Shown here: positions 54,222 to 64,000 of the stretch, one piece after another
Position numbering within the stretch: the stretch's first letter is position 1
Layout of the letters: every line of letters starts with the position of its first letter
Source of the DNA: Pseudomonas sp. RIT-562
GTDB taxonomy: Bacteria; Pseudomonadota; Gammaproteobacteria; Pseudomonadales; Pseudomonadaceae
Assembly: GCF_026241895.1 (NCBI RefSeq)
Contig: NZ_JAPJIV010000015.1
Coordinates: 62,001 to 126,000, forward strand
Length of the DNA stretch: 64,000 bases
Direction of reading: 5' to 3'
The notes under the pieces: generated by a model
Databases searched by the model: none
Told to the model about the DNA's origin: nothing
The model's input: the letters and a program-made list of their open reading frames with translations, nothing else
Translations under genes and position numbers: made by a program

Positions 54222-55351
54222 TGCTGCTGGCCTTTGCTCGTCCAGGGCTCGGCAACTTCAATAACGCCGCCCCCCAGGCAGATTTCGCCGTCGTAGAACA
54301 CTACGGACTGGCCGGGGGTGACCGCGCGTTGCGGGTCATCGAAGATGGCGCGGTAGCCGGTAGCGGTCTTTTCCAGCGTGCATGGCTGGTCGCCCTGGCG
54401 ATAACGAACCTTGGCGGTCAGCTTGCGTGGCTCGCTCAGGTCGATCGGGTTAACCCAATAGATGTCCGAGGCGAGCAGGGCGCGGGAGAACAGGTAAGGG
54501 TGATCATTGCCCTGGCCGACGATCAGTTCGTTGTGCTCCAGGTCCTTGATCAGCACATACCACGGCTCGTCACCGGCGTCTTTCAGGCCGCCGATGCCCA
54601 GGCCCTGGCGTTGGCCGATGGTGTGGTACATCAGGCCGTGGTGGCGGCCGATCACTTCACCTTCGGTGGTCTTGATCTCGCCGGGTTGCGCCGGCAGGTA
54701 CTGCTTGAGGAAGTCGCTGAAGCGGCGCTCGCCGATAAAGCAGATCCCCGTCGAGTCTTTCTTCTTCGCGGTGGCCAGGTCGTGCTTCTCGGCGATCGCA
54801 CGCACTTCGCGCTTCTCCAGCTCGCCCACCGGGAACAGGGTCTTGGCGATCTGTTCGCCGCCAACGGCGTGCAGGAAATAGCTCTGGTCCTTGTTCGGGT
54901 CCAGGCCCTTGAGCAGCTCGGTGCGCCCGTCGATGTCGCGGCGGCGCACGTAATGGCCAGTAGCGATCAGGTCGGCGCCGAGCATCATGGCGTAGTCGAG
55001 GAACGCCTTGAACTTGATCTCGCGGTTGCACAGGATGTCCGGGTTCGGCGTGCGCCCGGCCTTGTATTCGGCCAGGAAATGCTCGAACACGTTGTCCCAG
55101 TACTCGGCGGCGAAGTTGGCGGTGTGCAGCTTGATGCCAATCTTGTCGCACACCGCCTGGGCGTCCGCCAGGTCATCCATGGCGGTGCAGTATTCCGTTC
55201 CATCGTCTTCTTCCCAGTTCTTCATGAACAGGCCTTCCACCTCGTAACCCTGCTCGATCAGCAGGAGAGCGGAAACGGAAGAGTCCACGCCGCCGGACAT
55301 GCCGACAATGACGCGCTTCTTTTGTGTGTCAGAAGGGGCTGGATCACGCAT
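54218..55351 (-). CDS. mnmA: tRNA-specific 2-thiouridylase
   Basis: Installs sulfur at position 2 of wobble uridine-34 in tRNA-Lys, -Glu and -Gln. The 377 residues begin with the ATP-PPase loop [16 protein letters not shown]. The catalytic cysteines are recognisable in [12 protein letters not shown] and [11 protein letters not shown]. The C-terminal half holds the tRNA-contact barrel ([17 protein letters not shown]). The ribosome site at the chosen ATG is weak. The Nudix gene lies 59 bases upstream in the same direction. Confidence 0.96.
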   Translation of the reverse strand: MRDPAPSDTQKKRVIVGMSGGVDSSVSALLLIEQGYEVEGLFMKNWEEDDGTEYCTAMDDLADAQAVCDKIGIKLHTANFAAEYWDNVFEHFLAEYKAGRTPNPDILCNREIKFKAFLDYAMMLGADLIATGHYVRRRDIDGRTELLKGLDPNKDQSYFLHAVGGEQIAKTLFPVGELEKREVRAIAEKHDLATAKKKDSTGICFIGERRFSDFLKQYLPAQPGEIKTTEGEVIGRHHGLMYHTIGQRQGLGIGGLKDAGDEPWYVLIKDLEHNELIVGQGNDHPYLFSRALLASDIYWVNPIDLSEPRKLTAKVRYRQGDQPCTLEKTATGYRAIFDDPQRAVTPGQSVVFYDGEICLGGGVIEVAEPWTSKGQQQ

Positions 55352-55410
55352 AGGGATTTAATGAGTGTCTTGAAAAAGGACGCGATTCTAGCAGGCCCAA
55401 GGCCACAAGG

Positions 55411-55857
55411 CTAAAGAGAAGGACGGATCAATTCCAGACCGAAGCGCAGGCCGCCCAGATAGTCGTCGATGCAACGGATGATCAGTTCGCTGCGCCAGTT
55501 GTCGCGCTGCTCGATTAATTCCTCGCGGGTCAACCACTTGGCGCCGATGATGCCGTCGTCCAGCTGATATTCGGGGTGGTGTTTCAACGCCTTGGCGATG
55601 AAGCAGACCCGCTGGTAGGTCACGCCATTGCTCGGGGCGGTATACAAATAAATGCCCACTACGCCGGTGGGCTCGACGTCCCAACCGGTTTCCTCGAGGG
55701 TTTCGCGAATGGCGGCATCGATCAGGGTTTCATTCGGATCCAGGTGACCGGCGGGTTGGTTGAGTACCGCTCGTCCGCCTTTGGATTCTTCGACCATCAG
55801 GAAGCGGCCGTTGTCTTCGACGATGGTGGCGACGGTGATGTGGGGTTTCCAGTCCAT
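55411..55857 (-). CDS. Nudix hydrolase, NudJ-like
   Basis: A 148-residue diphosphatase. The Nudix box G-x5-E-x7-REuxEExGu is intact: GHLDPNE followed by IRETLEETGW. The overall length, N-terminal MDWKPHITVATIVEDNGRF and the mnmA neighbourhood match the NudJ (phosphatase NudJ/YmfB) group, which hydrolyses HMP-pyrophosphate and nucleoside di/triphosphates in E. coli. GAGGAAGC before the ATG is a good ribosome site. Confidence 0.9.
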   Translation of the reverse strand: MDWKPHITVATIVEDNGRFLMVEESKGGRAVLNQPAGHLDPNETLIDAAIRETLEETGWDVEPTGVVGIYLYTAPSNGVTYQRVCFIAKALKHHPEYQLDDGIIGAKWLTREELIEQRDNWRSELIIRCIDDYLGGLRFGLELIRPSL

Positions 55858-55908
55858 GAAGCTTCCTCGATTTTGCTTTTCAAAGATTTCAATGCAGGAG
55901 CCGGCCCC

Positions 55909-55998
55909 TGTGGGAGCGGGCTTGCTCGCGAAAGCGGCTTATTATTCAACATCCCTATTGACTGACCCACCGCTTTCGCGAGCAAGCCCGCTCCCACA
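55909..55998. repeat. REP doublet (REPIN), GTGGGAGCGGGC family
   Basis: Inverted arms tgtgggagcgggcttgctcg and cgagcaagcccgctcccaca, with aaagcgg/ccgctttc extending the stem and a loop of about 30 bases. It lies between the idh terminator and the Nudix gene. Confidence 0.88.
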
Positions 55999-56033
55999 TT
56001 GGTCCGGTGTTTACAGAGTGATGTGCGCCAAAA

Positions 56034-56064
56034 ACAGAAACCCCGGCACATGGCCGGGGCTTCT
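56034..56064 (-). terminator. Rho-independent terminator after idh
   Basis: Hairpin aagccccggcc-atg-tgccggggttt on the minus strand, about 20 bases beyond the idh stop. Confidence 0.8.
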
Positions 56065-56080
56065 TTGCATCCTTACAACC

Positions 56081-58800
<2,720 letters not shown>

Positions 58801-60057
58801 ATGGGATACAAGAAGATTCAGGTTCCGGCAGTCGGCGACAAAATCACCGTCAACGCGGACCATTCTCTCAATGTTCCTAACAACCCGATCATCCCCTTCA
58901 TCGAAGGCGATGGTATCGGCGTTGATATCAGCCCGGTCATGATCAAGGTTGTCGATGCTGCTGTTAAGAAGGCTTACGGCGGCGATCGCAAAATTTCCTG
59001 GATGGAAGTCTACGCCGGGGAGAAAGCGACTCAAGTTTACGATCAGGACACCTGGCTACCTCAGGAAACCCTGGACGCGGTCAAGGATTACGTGGTTTCC
59101 ATCAAGGGCCCCCTGACCACGCCGGTCGGCGGCGGCATCCGTTCGCTGAACGTGGCCTTGCGCCAGCAGCTGGACCTTTATGTGTGCCTGCGCCCGGTGC
59201 GCTGGTTCGAAGGCGTGCCTAGCCCGGTGAAGAAGCCAGGCGACGTCGACATGACGATCTTCCGCGAGAACTCCGAGGACATCTACGCCGGTATCGAGTG
59301 GAAAGCCGGTTCGCCGGAAGCGACCAAGGTCATCAAGTTCCTGAAAGAGGAAATGGGTGTCACCAAGATCCGGTTCGACGAAAACTGCGGTATCGGCATC
59401 AAGCCGGTGTCGCTGCAGGGCACCAAGCGCCTGGCACGCAAGGCGCTGCAGTATGTGGTCGACAACGATCGCGACTCGCTGACCATCGTGCACAAAGGCA
59501 ACATCATGAAGTTCACCGAAGGTGCCTTCAAGGAATGGGCCTACGAAGTGGCGGCTGAAGAGTTCGGTGCGACCCTGCTCGACGGCGGTCCGTGGATGCA
59601 GTTCAAGAACCCGAAAACCGGCAAGAACGTCATCGTCAAGGATGCCATCGCCGACGCCATGCTCCAGCAGATCCTGCTGCGCCCGGCCGAATACGATGTG
59701 ATCGCGACCCTGAACCTGAACGGTGACTACCTCTCCGACGCCCTGGCGGCTGAAGTGGGCGGCATTGGTATTGCGCCGGGTGCGAACCTGTCCGACACCA
59801 TTGCGATGTTCGAAGCCACCCACGGTACCGCGCCGAAGTACGCCGGCAAGGACCAGGTCAACCCGGGTTCGCTGATCCTGTCCGCAGAGATGATGCTGCG
59901 CCACATGGGTTGGACTGAAGCTGCGGATCTGATCATCAAGGGCACCAATGGCGCGATTTCCGCCAAAACCGTGACCTATGACTTCGAACGCCTGATGGAC
60001 GGCGCCAAGCTGCTGTCCTCCTCGGCATTCGGCGATGCGCTGATTTCGCACATGTAA
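58801..60057 (+). CDS. icd: Isocitrate dehydrogenase [NADP+], dimeric type
   Basis: A 418-residue E. coli-type NADP-isocitrate dehydrogenase of the TCA cycle. [13 protein letters not shown] contains the serine (S115) equivalent to E. coli Ser113, the residue phosphorylated by Ace[15 protein letters not shown] and the coenzyme region [20 protein letters not shown] followed by TAPKYAGKD are conserved. The frame is open upstream to 58714, but the ATG at 58801 (MGYKKIQVP) has GGAGTTCAGC in front. aceK is not in this window. Confidence 0.97.
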   Translation: MGYKKIQVPAVGDKITVNADHSLNVPNNPIIPFIEGDGIGVDISPVMIKVVDAAVKKAYGGDRKISWMEVYAGEKATQVYDQDTWLPQETLDAVKDYVVSIKGPLTTPVGGGIRSLNVALRQQLDLYVCLRPVRWFEGVPSPVKKPGDVDMTIFRENSEDIYAGIEWKAGSPEATKVIKFLKEEMGVTKIRFDENCGIGIKPVSLQGTKRLARKALQYVVDNDRDSLTIVHKGNIMKFTEGAFKEWAYEVAAEEFGATLLDGGPWMQFKNPKTGKNVIVKDAIADAMLQQILLRPAEYDVIATLNLNGDYLSDALAAEVGGIGIAPGANLSDTIAMFEATHGTAPKYAGKDQVNPGSLILSAEMMLRHMGWTEAADLIIKGTNGAISAKTVTYDFERLMDGAKLLSSSAFGDALISHM

Positions 60058-60072
60058 GAAGCACCCTGTAAC

Positions 60073-60117
60073 GAAAAAACCGCCCGTCTCAAGTCATGAG
60101 CCGGGCGGTTTTTTTGC
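60073..60117 (+). terminator. Rho-independent terminator after icd
   Basis: Stem aaaccgcccg / cgggcggttt with loop tctcaagtcatgagc, followed by a T-run. The A-run on its other side could terminate cspD from the opposite strand. Confidence 0.9.
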
Positions 60118-60139
60118 AGCTGCAGGGTGGGCGCGAAAA

Positions 60140-60406
60140 CTATGCAGTTACAGTTTGTTGCTCGGTGGCGCTGGTAGCCTTTGCGGGATCCGTAGGCAGT
60201 CCTATATTTACTGCGTGCAAGCCCTTGGGCCCCTGGATGATCTCGAACACCACAGCCTGGCCGGCCTTCAGGCTCCTATATCCCTCCATCTGGATGGCCG
60301 AATAATGGGCGAACAGATCCTCGCTCTTGCCGTCTTCATTGATGAAGCCGTACCCCTTGGCGTTGTTGAACCATTTGACTTTGCCGCTGACCTTCACACC
60401 TGACAT
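60140..60406 (-). CDS. cspD: Cold-shock-domain protein CspD
   Basis: An 88-residue single-stranded nucleic-acid-binding protein. RNP1 is KGYGFIN and RNP2 LFAHYSAI within the usual [11 protein letters not shown] beta barrel; [13 protein letters not shown] ends the cold-shock domain. A ~20-residue threonine/alanine/glutamine-rich tail follows, typical of CspD rather than CspA. The inner ATG is preferred because AGAGGG is 8 bases upstream; the ATG two codons earlier is only 2 bases from it. Divergent from clpS, as in other Pseudomonas; CspD is a growth-phase-regulated replication inhibitor in E. coli. Confidence 0.9.
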   Translation of the reverse strand: MSGVKVSGKVKWFNNAKGYGFINEDGKSEDLFAHYSAIQMEGYRSLKAGQAVVFEIIQGPKGLHAVNIGLPTDPAKATSATEQQTVTA

Positions 60407-60631
60407 ACCCATATCCCTCTGCAACTGACTCCATCACTGGAGTATCATCCAGTTAATCCGCAGTCGAATCTCATAAATAAGATTGACTCCGCGGACCTTT
60501 TTTACCCACTGTGGGCTCTATTGGTTGTAACACCGTTTTGCCGATAGTCAAGGTGACCGGGCAGTCGCAGTTGAAATCGTCCATAACCGCCCCCACCACT
60601 GTATTCGCACAACTGACGAACCATTCTTTCC

Positions 60632-61015
60632 ATGCATGCAATCAGCCAGATTCGACTAACATTCAATCAGGATCATACGGTTCTCCAGCAAGACGGTCCG
60701 GAGACCCACGACGACGATTCCGCAGGCATTGCTGTTCAGGAGGCAAAGCCTGCTTTACAGGCGCCACCGATGTACAAGGTGGTTTTGTTCAATGATGACT
60801 ACACACCGATGGATTTCGTCGTCGAAGTGCTCGAGGTGTTTTTTAACCTGAATCGGGAGCTGGCGACCAAGGTCATGTTGGCCGTCCACACAGAAGGACG
60901 GGCAGTATGTGGAGTGTTTACCCGCGACATCGCCGAGACCAAGGCCATGCAGGTCAACCAGTACGCCAGGGAAAGCCAGCATCCGCTACTCTGTGAAATC
61001 GAGAAGGACGGTTAA
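60632..61015 (+). CDS. clpS: ATP-dependent Clp protease adaptor ClpS
   Basis: A 127-residue adaptor that delivers N-degron substrates to ClpAP. The conserved core begins at [20 protein letters not shown], where NDD and the following residues form the N-degron pocket, and includes [20 protein letters not shown]. The ~45-residue N-terminal tail, needed to engage ClpA, is variable as expected. It is followed 30 bases later by clpA. Confidence 0.96.
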   Translation: MHAISQIRLTFNQDHTVLQQDGPETHDDDSAGIAVQEAKPALQAPPMYKVVLFNDDYTPMDFVVEVLEVFFNLNRELATKVMLAVHTEGRAVCGVFTRDIAETKAMQVNQYARESQHPLLCEIEKDG

Positions 61016-61045
61016 TCGCCGACCACTTGGGTATGAGGTGAAGCT

Positions 61046-63316
61046 ATGTTAAACCGCGAGCTCGAAGTCACCCTCAATCTAGCCTTCAAGGAGGCTCGTT
61101 CGAAACGTCATGAGTTCATGACCGTCGAACATCTCCTGCTGGCCCTATTGGATAATGAGGCTGCCGCCACCGTATTGCGTGCGTGCGGCGCCAACCTCGA
61201 CAAACTCAAACATGACCTGCAGGAGTTCATTGACTCCACCACGCCACTGATCCCCGTGCATGATGAGGATCGTGAGACCCAGCCAACCCTGGGCTTCCAG
61301 CGTGTGCTGCAGCGCGCCGTGTTTCACGTACAGAGCTCGGGCAAACGCGAAGTGACCGGCGCCAATGTGTTGGTTGCCATCTTCAGTGAGCAAGAGAGTC
61401 AGGCAGTGTTCCTGCTGAAACAGCAGAGCGTTGCGCGCATCGATGTCGTCAACTACATCGCCCACGGCATCTCCAAGGTGCCAGGGCATGGCGATCACTC
61501 TGAAGGTGAGCAAGATATGCAGGACGACGAGGGCGGCGAGTCTTCTTCTTCTGGCAATCCCCTGGATGCTTATGCCAGCAACCTCAACGAACTCGCGCGC
61601 CAGGGTCGTATCGATCCGCTGGTAGGTCGCGAGATGGAAGTCGAGCGCGTCGCGCAGATCCTCGCGCGTCGTCGCAAGAACAATCCGCTGTTGGTGGGCG
61701 AGGCGGGCGTGGGTAAAACCGCGATTGCCGAAGGTCTGGCCAAGCGCATTGTCGATAACCAGGTGCCGGACCTGCTGGCCAACAGCGTGGTGTACTCGCT
61801 TGATCTGGGCGCGCTGCTCGCCGGGACCAAATACCGCGGTGATTTCGAGAAGCGCTTCAAAGCGCTGCTCAACGAGCTGAAAAAGCGTCCGCAGGCGATC
61901 CTGTTCATCGACGAAATCCACACCATCATTGGTGCGGGTGCTGCGTCCGGTGGCGTCATGGATGCCTCGAACCTGCTCAAGCCGCTGCTGTCGTCGGGCG
62001 ATATCCGTTGCATCGGCTCGACCACGTTCCAGGAATTCCGCGGGATCTTCGAGAAGGACCGTGCCTTGGCGCGGCGCTTCCAGAAAGTCGATGTGTCGGA
62101 GCCTTCGGTGGAAGACACCATCGGTATCCTCCGCGGCTTGAAGGGGCGTTTCGAAGCGCACCATAGCATCGAGTACAGCGATGAGGCCCTGCGTGCCGCT
62201 GCTGAGCTGGCGTCACGCTACATCAACGACCGGCACATGCCGGACAAGGCCATCGACGTGATAGACGAGGCAGGCGCCTACCAGCGCCTGCAGCCGGTCG
62301 AGAAGCGCGTGAAACGCATCGAAGTGCCTCAGGTCGAGGACATCGTGGCGAAAATCGCGCGGATTCCGCCAAAGCACGTCACCAGCTCCGACAAGGAGTT
62401 GCTGCGTAACCTGGAGCGCGACCTCAAGCTCACGGTGTTTGGCCAGGATGCCGCAATCGACTCGCTGTCGACTGCGATCAAACTGTCCCGTGCCGGCCTC
62501 AAGTCGCCTGACAAGCCAGTCGGTTCATTCCTGTTCGCCGGACCTACCGGTGTCGGTAAAACCGAAGCGGCGCGTCAGCTGGCCAAGGCGTTGGGTATCG
62601 AGCTGGTTCGTTTCGACATGTCTGAATACATGGAGCGTCACACCGTATCGCGTCTGATCGGTGCGCCTCCAGGCTATGTCGGGTTTGACCAGGGCGGTCT
62701 GCTGACCGAAGCCATCACCAAGCAGCCACACTGCGTGCTGTTGCTCGATGAGATCGAGAAGGCGCATCCGGAAGTCTTCAACCTGCTGCTGCAGGTGATG
62801 GACCACGGGACGCTCACCGATAACAACGGGCGCAAGGCGGACTTCCGTAACGTGATCGTCATCATGACGACCAACGCCGGTGCCGAGACTGCAGCCCGCG
62901 CTTCGATCGGTTTCACCCATCAGGACCACTCGTCCGATGCGATGGAAGTGATCAAGAAGAGCTTCACGCCAGAGTTTCGCAACCGCCTGGACACCATTAT
63001 CCAGTTTGGTCGCCTCAGCCATGAGGTTATCAAGAGCGTGGTGGACAAGTTCCTTACCGAGCTTCAGGCGCAGCTGGAAGACAAGCGCGTGCAGCTGGAA
63101 GTGACCGACGCTGCGCGCAGCTGGCTGGCGGCGGGTGGCTACGACTCGGCGATGGGTGCTCGACCAATGGCGCGCCTGATCCAGGACAAGATCAAGCGTC
63201 CGCTGGCGGAAGAGATCCTGTTTGGCGAGCTGGCCGACCATGGCGGCGTGGTGCACATCGACCTGAAGGACGGCGAGCTGACCTTCGAGTTCGAGACCAC
63301 GGCAGAAATGGCCTGA
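61046..63316 (+). CDS. clpA: ATP-dependent Clp protease ATP-binding subunit ClpA
   Basis: A 756-residue AAA+ unfoldase (E. coli 758). The N-domain binds ClpS and starts MLNRELEVTLNLAFKEAR. D1 has Walker A GEAGVGKTA near residue 218 and Walker B ILFIDEIHTIIG; D2 has Walker A GPTGVGKTE near 499 and Walker B VLLLDEIEKAHP. No middle coiled-coil domain is present, which separates ClpA from ClpB/ClpC. An acidic, serine-rich linker (about 150-170) joins N-domain and D1. It works with ClpP, which is not encoded here. Confidence 0.97.
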   Translation: MLNRELEVTLNLAFKEARSKRHEFMTVEHLLLALLDNEAAATVLRACGANLDKLKHDLQEFIDSTTPLIPVHDEDRETQPTLGFQRVLQRAVFHVQSSGKREVTGANVLVAIFSEQESQAVFLLKQQSVARIDVVNYIAHGISKVPGHGDHSEGEQDMQDDEGGESSSSGNPLDAYASNLNELARQGRIDPLVGREMEVERVAQILARRRKNNPLLVGEAGVGKTAIAEGLAKRIVDNQVPDLLANSVVYSLDLGALLAGTKYRGDFEKRFKALLNELKKRPQAILFIDEIHTIIGAGAASGGVMDASNLLKPLLSSGDIRCIGSTTFQEFRGIFEKDRALARRFQKVDVSEPSVEDTIGILRGLKGRFEAHHSIEYSDEALRAAAELASRYINDRHMPDKAIDVIDEAGAYQRLQPVEKRVKRIEVPQVEDIVAKIARIPPKHVTSSDKELLRNLERDLKLTVFGQDAAIDSLSTAIKLSRAGLKSPDKPVGSFLFAGPTGVGKTEAARQLAKALGIELVRFDMSEYMERHTVSRLIGAPPGYVGFDQGGLLTEAITKQPHCVLLLDEIEKAHPEVFNLLLQVMDHGTLTDNNGRKADFRNVIVIMTTNAGAETAARASIGFTHQDHSSDAMEVIKKSFTPEFRNRLDTIIQFGRLSHEVIKSVVDKFLTELQAQLEDKRVQLEVTDAARSWLAAGGYDSAMGARPMARLIQDKIKRPLAEEILFGELADHGGVVHIDLKDGELTFEFETTAEMA

Positions 63317-63332
63317 CGTTAACCGCTACAAA

Positions 63333-63361
63333 GCAAAAGGCGCCGTGAGGCGCCTTTTTGC
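63333..63361 (+). terminator. Rho-independent terminator after clpA
   Basis: Stem aaaaggcgcc / ggcgcctttt with loop gtga, followed by T residues. Confidence 0.9.
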
Positions 63362-63407
63362 TGTCTGCCAGGCCCTGAATCCATGAAAGCCTCCTGTTGG
63401 AGTTCCT

Positions 63408-63480
63408 CCTGTGGGAGCAAAGCTTGCTCGCGATGGCGATTCCGAGGGCGCCATCGCGAGCAAGCTTTGCTCCCACGGGG
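63408..63480. repeat. REP doublet (REPIN), GTGGGAGCAAAGC family
   Basis: Arms tgtgggagcaaagcttgctc / gagcaagctttgctcccac around a short GC-rich loop, between the convergent clpA and infA. Same family as 536-627. Confidence 0.88.
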
Positions 63481-63519
63481 GGGGCATTTCGCAATAGAGA
63501 CCTTAAATCCCGCACAAAC

Positions 63520-63547
63520 AAAAACGCCCGGCATAAGCCGGGCGTCT
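63520..63547 (-). terminator. Rho-independent terminator after infA
   Basis: Stem acgcccggc / gccgggcgt with loop ataa. On the minus strand it is followed by a T-run (plus-strand caaaaa). Confidence 0.88.
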
Positions 63548-63560
63548 TGTATTGACCTGA

Positions 63561-63779
63561 TTAGCGAGCGCGGTAAGTAATGCGCCCTTTGCTCAAGTCA
63601 TAGGGCGTCAGCTCGACGCGCACTTTGTCACCGGTAAGAATACGGATGTAGTTCTTGCGCATCTTGCCGGAGATATGCGCGGTTACGACGTGCCCATTTT
63701 CCAACTCCACACGAAACATGGTGTTGGGCAGGGTGTCGACGACAGTGCCTTCCATTTCGAAGCTGTCTTCTTTCGACAT
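63561..63779 (-). CDS. infA: Translation initiation factor IF-1
   Basis: A 72-residue OB-fold factor that occupies the ribosomal A site during initiation. The sequence starts [20 protein letters not shown] and contains the invariant [17 protein letters not shown] and the ending [12 protein letters not shown], all at standard length. It is convergent with clpA and downstream of bpt on the same strand. Confidence 0.97.
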
Positions 63780-63890
63780 GCAGTAAAGCCCTCGGTGTCC
63801 AATGAATGGCCCGGTGCAACTGCGCCAGGCAAAAGCGGCGTGCATTGTGCCCGAAAAATGGTGTTTACGCCAAGGGGTTTAGGGTTTGCT

Positions 63891-64000
63891 CTAACTTAGA
63901 AGAACCCAGCGCTGGTTAATCAGCAGTTCGATGGGCCGATATTGCGTCTTGTAACTCATTTTTTTGCAGTTTTTTATCCAGTAGCCCAGGTACACCGCAT
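63891..64000 (-). CDS. bpt: Aspartate/glutamate leucyl- (arginyl-) tRNA-protein transferase, C-terminal part
   Basis: Only the last ~36 residues are inside the window: ..[18 protein letters not shown] followed by [15 protein letters not shown] and a stop. This is the C-terminal signature of the Bpt/Ate family, which adds a leucine to N-terminal Asp/Glu and creates an N-degron for ClpS-ClpAP. The rest lies beyond the right edge. Its position next to clpS/clpA agrees with that pathway. It is often annotated ate. Confidence 0.88.
   Translation of the reverse strand, partial: AVYLGYWIKNCKKMSYKTQYRPIELLINQRWVLLS

Overview
The window is a stretch of chromosomal core genome from a Pseudomonas of the fluorescens/putida type. 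This rests on the gene content and order (nuoA-N with fused nuoCD; aceA - purB - hflD - mnmA - idh/icd - cspD - clpS - clpA - infA - bpt), the high GC, and several families of REP-type palindromes between genes. I see no prophage, insertion sequence, integron, CRISPR array, tRNA or rRNA.

Layout. 1-6.1 kb: 3' end of mtnC (methionine salvage), a DUF3509 protein, a FATP-type acyl-CoA synthetase followed by an ankyrin protein, a periplasmic binding protein fused to an OmpA domain, and xthA. 6.3-12.5 kb: a GNAT acetyltransferase and the tamA-tamB envelope translocation module. 12.6-17.5 kb: a MarR-type regulator with two perfect palindromic operators, in an operon with an outer-membrane factor, an EmrA-like adaptor and an EmrB-like pump. 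17.6-22.2 kb: lpxH-ppiB (minus) and glnS, cysS (plus). 22.3-30.5 kb: an AcoR-like sigma-54 activator divergent from a six-gene ABC importer of the rhizobial glycerol (GlpSTPQV/DUF2160) type. Between them lie six TGTTCA boxes, an IHF-like site and a -24/-12 promoter. 30.5-32.1 kb: a roughly 1.15-kb tandem array of REP elements and a fragment of an antitoxin-like gene. 32.2-47.1 kb: the complete complex I operon on the minus strand. 47.6-50.2 kb: aceA, with a probable remote promoter and RccR-like operator, and a small secretin-like periplasmic protein. 50.4-55.9 kb: GNAT, roxA, purB, hflD, mnmA and a Nudix hydrolase. 56.1-60.1 kb: the two isocitrate dehydrogenases (monomeric idh, dimeric icd), divergently transcribed. 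60.1-64 kb: cspD, clpS-clpA, infA and the 3' end of the bacterial arginyl/leucyl-tRNA-protein transferase gene.

How the genes connect. Three enzymes competing for isocitrate (aceA, idh, icd) lie within 13 kb of each other and beside complex I, which reoxidises NADH. clpS, clpA and bpt supply adaptor, unfoldase and tagging enzyme of the N-degron pathway. The Emr-like operon encodes a complete tripartite efflux pump with its own repressor. The activator/ABC unit is a self-contained sigma-54-controlled uptake system. Its two ATPases show complementary losses of catalytic motifs, implying one working and one degenerate ATP site. I regard the regulatory architecture of this unit and that ATPase asymmetry as the most interesting content of the window. 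All assignments come from reading sequence and motifs; no database search was run.
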